The notes under the pieces: generated by a model
Seen by the model: only the letters and a program-made list of their open reading frames with translations
Database searches by the model: none
What the model was told of the DNA's origin: nothing
Made by a program: the position numbers and the translations under genes
In this document: one piece after another, positions 6,063 through 10,748 of the stretch
Position numbering within the stretch: position 1 is the stretch's first letter
How the letters are laid out: each line of letters opens with the position of its first letter
Source: Candidatus Atribacteria bacterium
GTDB taxonomy: Bacteria; Atribacterota; JS1; SB-45; 34-128
Assembly: GCA_003451675.1 (NCBI GenBank)
Contig: DMCY01000112.1
Coordinates: 1-10,748, forward strand
Reading direction: 5' to 3'
DNA: 10,748 bases

Positions 6063-6306
6063 TAAAAAAAAATTAGATATAAAATCTTTTTTATTGTAAT
6101 ATATTTTATAAAAAAGTAAAGGAAAAAAATTTCTTTAAAGAATTGTTTTTATAAAAAGGGGAAAGTGCATCTGTTCTTTAACCTGTATGTTAGTGTAGAA
6201 TTTAGTGGGGTAGTTAGATAAAGATAAGAATATTTATTGCTTTTGTTTTCCCATCTTCTTTTTTTCTAGTACCTTTCTTTTTCTTCACGCGATACGAATA
6301 GATTAA

Positions 6307-6335
6307 TTGACAAGGTTATTGAAGAGGGGTAATAT
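6307..6335 (+). promoter_or_regulatory. candidate sigma-70 promoter reading towards guaB
   Basis: TTGACA (6307-6312), a perfect -35 hexamer, is followed after 17 bp by TAATAT (6330-6335), which keeps four of six -10 bases. It points into the right repeat arm and then guaB. If used, the guaB transcript would carry a leader of about 380 nt containing the whole structured repeat. I found no better promoter between the repeat and guaB. Confidence 0.35.
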
Positions 6336-6353
6336 TAATAAAAGCAAAAAGCG

Positions 6354-8198
<1,845 letters not shown>

Positions 8199-8234
8199 GT
8201 ACAGGGTAGTTAATTTATTTTGGAGAATGGATTT

Positions 8235-8771
8235 ATGGATAAGGAAGAATACAAAATTGATTTTGAAAAAGCTGAAGATTATTTAAAAAAAGGTAATTTC
8301 AATCAAGCCATCAGAGAGTTTGAAACGGTTTTAGAAAAATGGCCGGATGATCCCAGGTGCTATAATAAATTAGGAGTTTGTTATGCAAGTTTAAAGGATT
8401 TTGTTAAAGCAAGATTGTATCTTGAAAAAGCATTAGCATTAGATCTAAAATATCCTGAACCTTATAATAATTTAGGAAATATTTGCTTAGAAGAAAAAGA
8501 ATATGAAAAGTCAATTGAATTATACAAAAAAGCCTTAGAGTTAAATCCTGATTATGCCGCTGCTCACAGTAATCTGGGTTTAGCCTACAAAAGAACAAAA
8601 AGAATTAATGAAGCCGTAAAGTACTTTAAAAAGGCTGCTGAAATTGATAGGAAAGCTCCTATATCAGAAATTAATAAAATTAGGATGAAAACAAAAACTA
8701 AAAACAATATTATTGCCTTAATATTAATTTTAATCGGTTTGATTGTTTTATGGTTTTTACTGAAAAAATAA
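8235..8771 (+). CDS. tail-anchored TPR protein
   Basis: A 178-residue protein with about four tetratricopeptide repeats (residues 6-39, 40-73, 74-107 and 108-141), seen as the recurring YNNLG...Y..A...Y.KAL.L.P pattern. A basic linker (KIRMKTKTK) follows, then one C-terminal membrane segment at about 158-176 ending in KK. There is no signal peptide, so the TPR scaffold should face the cytoplasm and be held to the membrane by its tail. TPRs bind partner proteins, and no partner is evident here. The ATG at 8235 is chosen because GGAG (8222-8225) lies nine bases upstream. Initiation at the TTG 8220 would come before that site. It follows guaB by 36 bp and precedes the dipeptidase by about 50 bp, so co-transcription is likely. 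Specific function unknown. Confidence 0.88.
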   Translation: MDKEEYKIDFEKAEDYLKKGNFNQAIREFETVLEKWPDDPRCYNKLGVCYASLKDFVKARLYLEKALALDLKYPEPYNNLGNICLEEKEYEKSIELYKKALELNPDYAAAHSNLGLAYKRTKRINEAVKYFKKAAEIDRKAPISEINKIRMKTKTKNNIIALILILIGLIVLWFLLKK

Positions 8772-8821
8772 ATTTACAGAGTAAAATTAATTTAAATATT
8801 ATGAAAGTAGGTGAAAGTAAT

Positions 8822-9820
8822 TTGCCAGAGACTGATACGCTTTTAATCAAAGCAAAACAGATACACCAGAAGGCGAAGGTATTTGATGGGCATTGCGATA
8901 CTGTTTTAGAGGTTATGAACCATAAAAGAACCTTAAGAAGTAAAGTGCCTAGCGGTCACCTGGATATCCCCAGAATGAAAGAAGGAGGGGTTGATATCCA
9001 GTTTTTTGCTGTTTTTATAGAAGACATTTATAAACCAGATAGGTCTTTGAAAAGGACTTTGCAACTAATTGATTGCTTTTATAGAGAAATAGAAAAAAAC
9101 CAGAGCGATATATCCTTGGTTACTAATTATAATCAGATAAAAGAAGCAAATAGAGCGGGGAAGATTGCTGCCATCCTTTCCATTGAAGGAGGAGAGGCCT
9201 TAGAAGGTGATTTGGGAGTATTGAGAGTATTGTATAGGTTAGGAGTCAGGCTCTTAACTCTCACTTGGAATCAGAGAAATCAGATTGCAGACGGAGCTGG
9301 TGAATCCCGAACTGGCAGTGGTTTAACCGAGTTTGGCATAAAAGTTATAGATGAGATGAATGACCTGGGGATGTTGATTGACGTGTCTCACCTTTCAGAG
9401 ACTGGTTTTTGGGATGTGATTAAAAGAAGTAAAGCGCCCATTGTTGCTTCTCATTCTAATTGTTATAATTTATGTTCCCACCCTCGAAACTTAAAAGATG
9501 AGCAAATTAAAGCTTTAGCTGATAAAGGTGGAGTAATAGGGGTAACCTTTGTACCTAATTTTTTAACTCAAGAAAAAAGAAAAACTAGCGTAAAAGATGT
9601 GGTAGCACACATTGATTATTTGGTTGAAAAAGCAGGAATAGATTGTGTAGGGTTAGGTTCTGATTTTGACGGTACTGGTGCTCTTCCTTTGGGCTTAGAG
9701 GGAGTTGATAAAATTCCCAATATAACTGAGGAGTTGCTCAATCGAGGCTATAAAGAAAGGGATATCAAAAAAATATTAGGAGAAAATTTTTTAAGAGTAT
9801 TTAAAGAAGTGGTAAGATAA
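8822..9820 (+). CDS. membrane dipeptidase (renal dipeptidase family, M19)
   Basis: A 332-residue zinc-dependent TIM-barrel hydrolase of the M19/renal dipeptidase family, which cleaves dipeptides including D-amino-acid-containing ones. Expected binuclear zinc ligands are visible: H24 and D26 in DGHCDT, the bridging E122 in SIEGGEA, H190 in DVSHLS and H211 in ASHSN. D281 in GSDFDG is the conserved late aspartate. There is no signal peptide, so it is probably cytoplasmic despite the family name. The start is uncertain. TTG 8822 is preferred because AGGTGA (8808-8813) is eight bases upstream and the family normally begins close to the HxD motif. ATG 8801 (7 residues longer) has no good ribosome site, and ATG 8750 would overlap the TPR gene by 22 bp. 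A peptide-recycling or catabolic role is inferred. Confidence 0.9.
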   Translation: MPETDTLLIKAKQIHQKAKVFDGHCDTVLEVMNHKRTLRSKVPSGHLDIPRMKEGGVDIQFFAVFIEDIYKPDRSLKRTLQLIDCFYREIEKNQSDISLVTNYNQIKEANRAGKIAAILSIEGGEALEGDLGVLRVLYRLGVRLLTLTWNQRNQIADGAGESRTGSGLTEFGIKVIDEMNDLGMLIDVSHLSETGFWDVIKRSKAPIVASHSNCYNLCSHPRNLKDEQIKALADKGGVIGVTFVPNFLTQEKRKTSVKDVVAHIDYLVEKAGIDCVGLGSDFDGTGALPLGLEGVDKIPNITEELLNRGYKERDIKKILGENFLRVFKEVVR

Positions 9821-9856
9821 TAATATTATTCTAATTTAAAAGTAGAGGGTGCACTT

Positions 9857-10624
9857 ATGAAGTATTTGAGATTTTTAGAAGAAGGAAATGTAAGATACGG
9901 ATTACTTGAAAAAGGTAATATAATTAGAGAAATAGTTGGTGATATTTTTAATAATCATAAAAATACAGAAAATGTATATTCTCTATCAGAAATAACATTT
10001 TTACCCCCCTGTATGCCAACTAAAATAATAGCTGTAGGACTAAATTATTTTGATCATGCGAATGAATTTCAGATGAAAATTCCCGATGAACCGTTGATAT
10101 TTATGAAACCCCCAAGTACGCTTATTGCTCATAATGACACTATAATTTATCCAAAGATGAGTAAGCAATTAGATTATGAAGCAGAATTAGCAGTGATTAT
10201 TAAAAATAGAATTAAAGATATTGAGCCTGAAGATGTCTTTAAAAATATTCTGGGATATACTTGTTTTAATGATGTAACCGCCCGAGATTTACAAAAGAAA
10301 GACGGACAATGGACCAGGGCTAAATCATTTGATACTTTTGCACCCATTGGACCTTTTATTTCTACTGATTTAAATCCTGATAATCTTCAAATAAAACTTT
10401 ACAAGAATGGTCAGCTGATGCAGAATTCTTCCACTGGTAATATGATTTTTAAAGTTGATAAGATAGTTAGTTTTATTTCTAAAATAATGACTCTATTTCC
10501 AGGGGATATAATTGCTACTGGAACTCCTTCGGGAGTAGGACAATTAAAAGCAGGTGATAAAGTAGAGGTAGAAATTGAAGGGATTGGAATTTTAAAGAAT
10601 ACGGTGTTTTTAGAAAAAGAGTAA
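9857..10624 (+). CDS. fumarylacetoacetate hydrolase family protein
   Basis: A 255-residue enzyme of the FAH superfamily (acylpyruvate hydrolase, oxaloacetate decarboxylase, 2-hydroxyhepta-2,4-diene-1,7-dioate isomerase and relatives). IIAVGLNYFDHANE (57-70) starts the catalytic domain, and H67 and E70 fit the H..E lid pair. LDYEAELAVI (105-114) supplies metal ligands E108 and E110, and FNDVTARD (137-144) supplies D139. RAKSFDTFAPIGP (154-166) contains the active-site lysine, and GTPSGVG (222-228) is the C-terminal signature. A short N-terminal domain (1-50) is typical of the bacterial type. The ATG at 9857 follows GAGGGT (9845-9850). It lies 36 bp after the dipeptidase and probably in the same operon. 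The substrate cannot be told from sequence, and no aromatic-degradation genes are nearby. Confidence 0.92.
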   Translation: MKYLRFLEEGNVRYGLLEKGNIIREIVGDIFNNHKNTENVYSLSEITFLPPCMPTKIIAVGLNYFDHANEFQMKIPDEPLIFMKPPSTLIAHNDTIIYPKMSKQLDYEAELAVIIKNRIKDIEPEDVFKNILGYTCFNDVTARDLQKKDGQWTRAKSFDTFAPIGPFISTDLNPDNLQIKLYKNGQLMQNSSTGNMIFKVDKIVSFISKIMTLFPGDIIATGTPSGVGQLKAGDKVEVEIEGIGILKNTVFLEKE

Positions 10625-10748
10625 TTAAAAACTTTGATTTATGTCATTTACTTAAGAAGATAAATTTCTTTTTTTAAGAGTTATAGATGTAGAAAAATAA
10701 TTGATTTGAAAATAATAATTACAGCATAGGCTTTCAGAAAACTCGCTC
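10625..10748. other. 3' flank of the guaB gene group with a weak terminator-like hairpin
   Basis: No gene begins in the final 124 bases. AAGAA (10654-10658) can pair with TTCTT (10666-10670) around a seven-base loop, followed by TTTTT (10671-10675). The stem is short and A/T-only, so this is at best a weak terminator of the guaB-to-FAH transcript. The rest is AT-rich sequence cut off by the window end. Confidence 0.3.

Larger units (their letters stand above)
5977..6353. other. AT-rich spacer upstream of nadA with no gene
   Basis: No gene or RNA is recognisable. It contains the minus-strand nadA promoter candidate, a perfect 12-bp palindrome TTCTTTAAAGAA (6131-6142), and a plus-strand promoter candidate at 6307-6335. 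A short fragment of repeat vocabulary (TTCTTCACGCGATACGAAT, 6283-6301) resembles part of the inverted-repeat arms. The rest is A/T runs without clear structure. Confidence 0.5.

Overview
The window is AT-rich bacterial DNA, roughly one third G+C by eye. It has clear Shine-Dalgarno sites, sigma-70-like promoter elements and compact gene blocks, and every gene encodes ordinary bacterial metabolism. The combination of type III pantothenate kinase, an ECF vitamin transporter S component and the aspartate route to NAD (nadA-nadB-nadC) fits a low-GC bacterium, probably anaerobic. The heavily repeated intergenic DNA recalls uncultivated candidate phyla such as Atribacterota, but that placement is a guess and nothing in the window proves it.

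Layout. (1) 1-1565, plus strand: a PanT-like ECF S component with dyad-rich DNA upstream, an intrinsic terminator, then coaX (CoA synthesis). (2) 1925-5976, minus strand: nadA, nadB, nadC, transcribed right to left. Together they convert L-aspartate and dihydroxyacetone phosphate to nicotinate mononucleotide. The gaps between them (195 and 479 bp) are unusually long for such an operon and are filled with short-word repeats. (3) 6726-10624, plus strand: guaB (IMP dehydrogenase), a tail-anchored TPR protein, an M19 dipeptidase and a fumarylacetoacetate-hydrolase-family enzyme. Gaps are 36-50 bp, so this is probably one operon. The last 124 bp hold no recognisable gene.

The most unusual feature is not a gene. 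The nad block is bracketed by a long inverted repeat (about 1565-1846 and 6354-6690) with a perfectly identical 123-bp core (1698-1820 against the reverse complement of 6400-6522). Each arm carries an 80-100 bp palindromic element with 12-bp terminal inverted repeats (TGTCATTGCGAG) that can fold into a three-way junction. One branch of that fold differs completely in sequence between the two copies yet forms a hairpin in both. The rest of each arm, and both gaps inside the nad block, consist of drifting tandem copies of 6-10 nt words. The stop codons of all three nad genes lie in or at the edge of these words. Recombination between the arms would flip nadABC and make every gene in the window co-directional, so the present arrangement may come from an inversion or may be reversible.

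No complete exotic system such as a defence island, CRISPR array, prophage or secretion cluster is visible. The gene content is housekeeping. The novelty, if any, lies in the intergenic repeat architecture.
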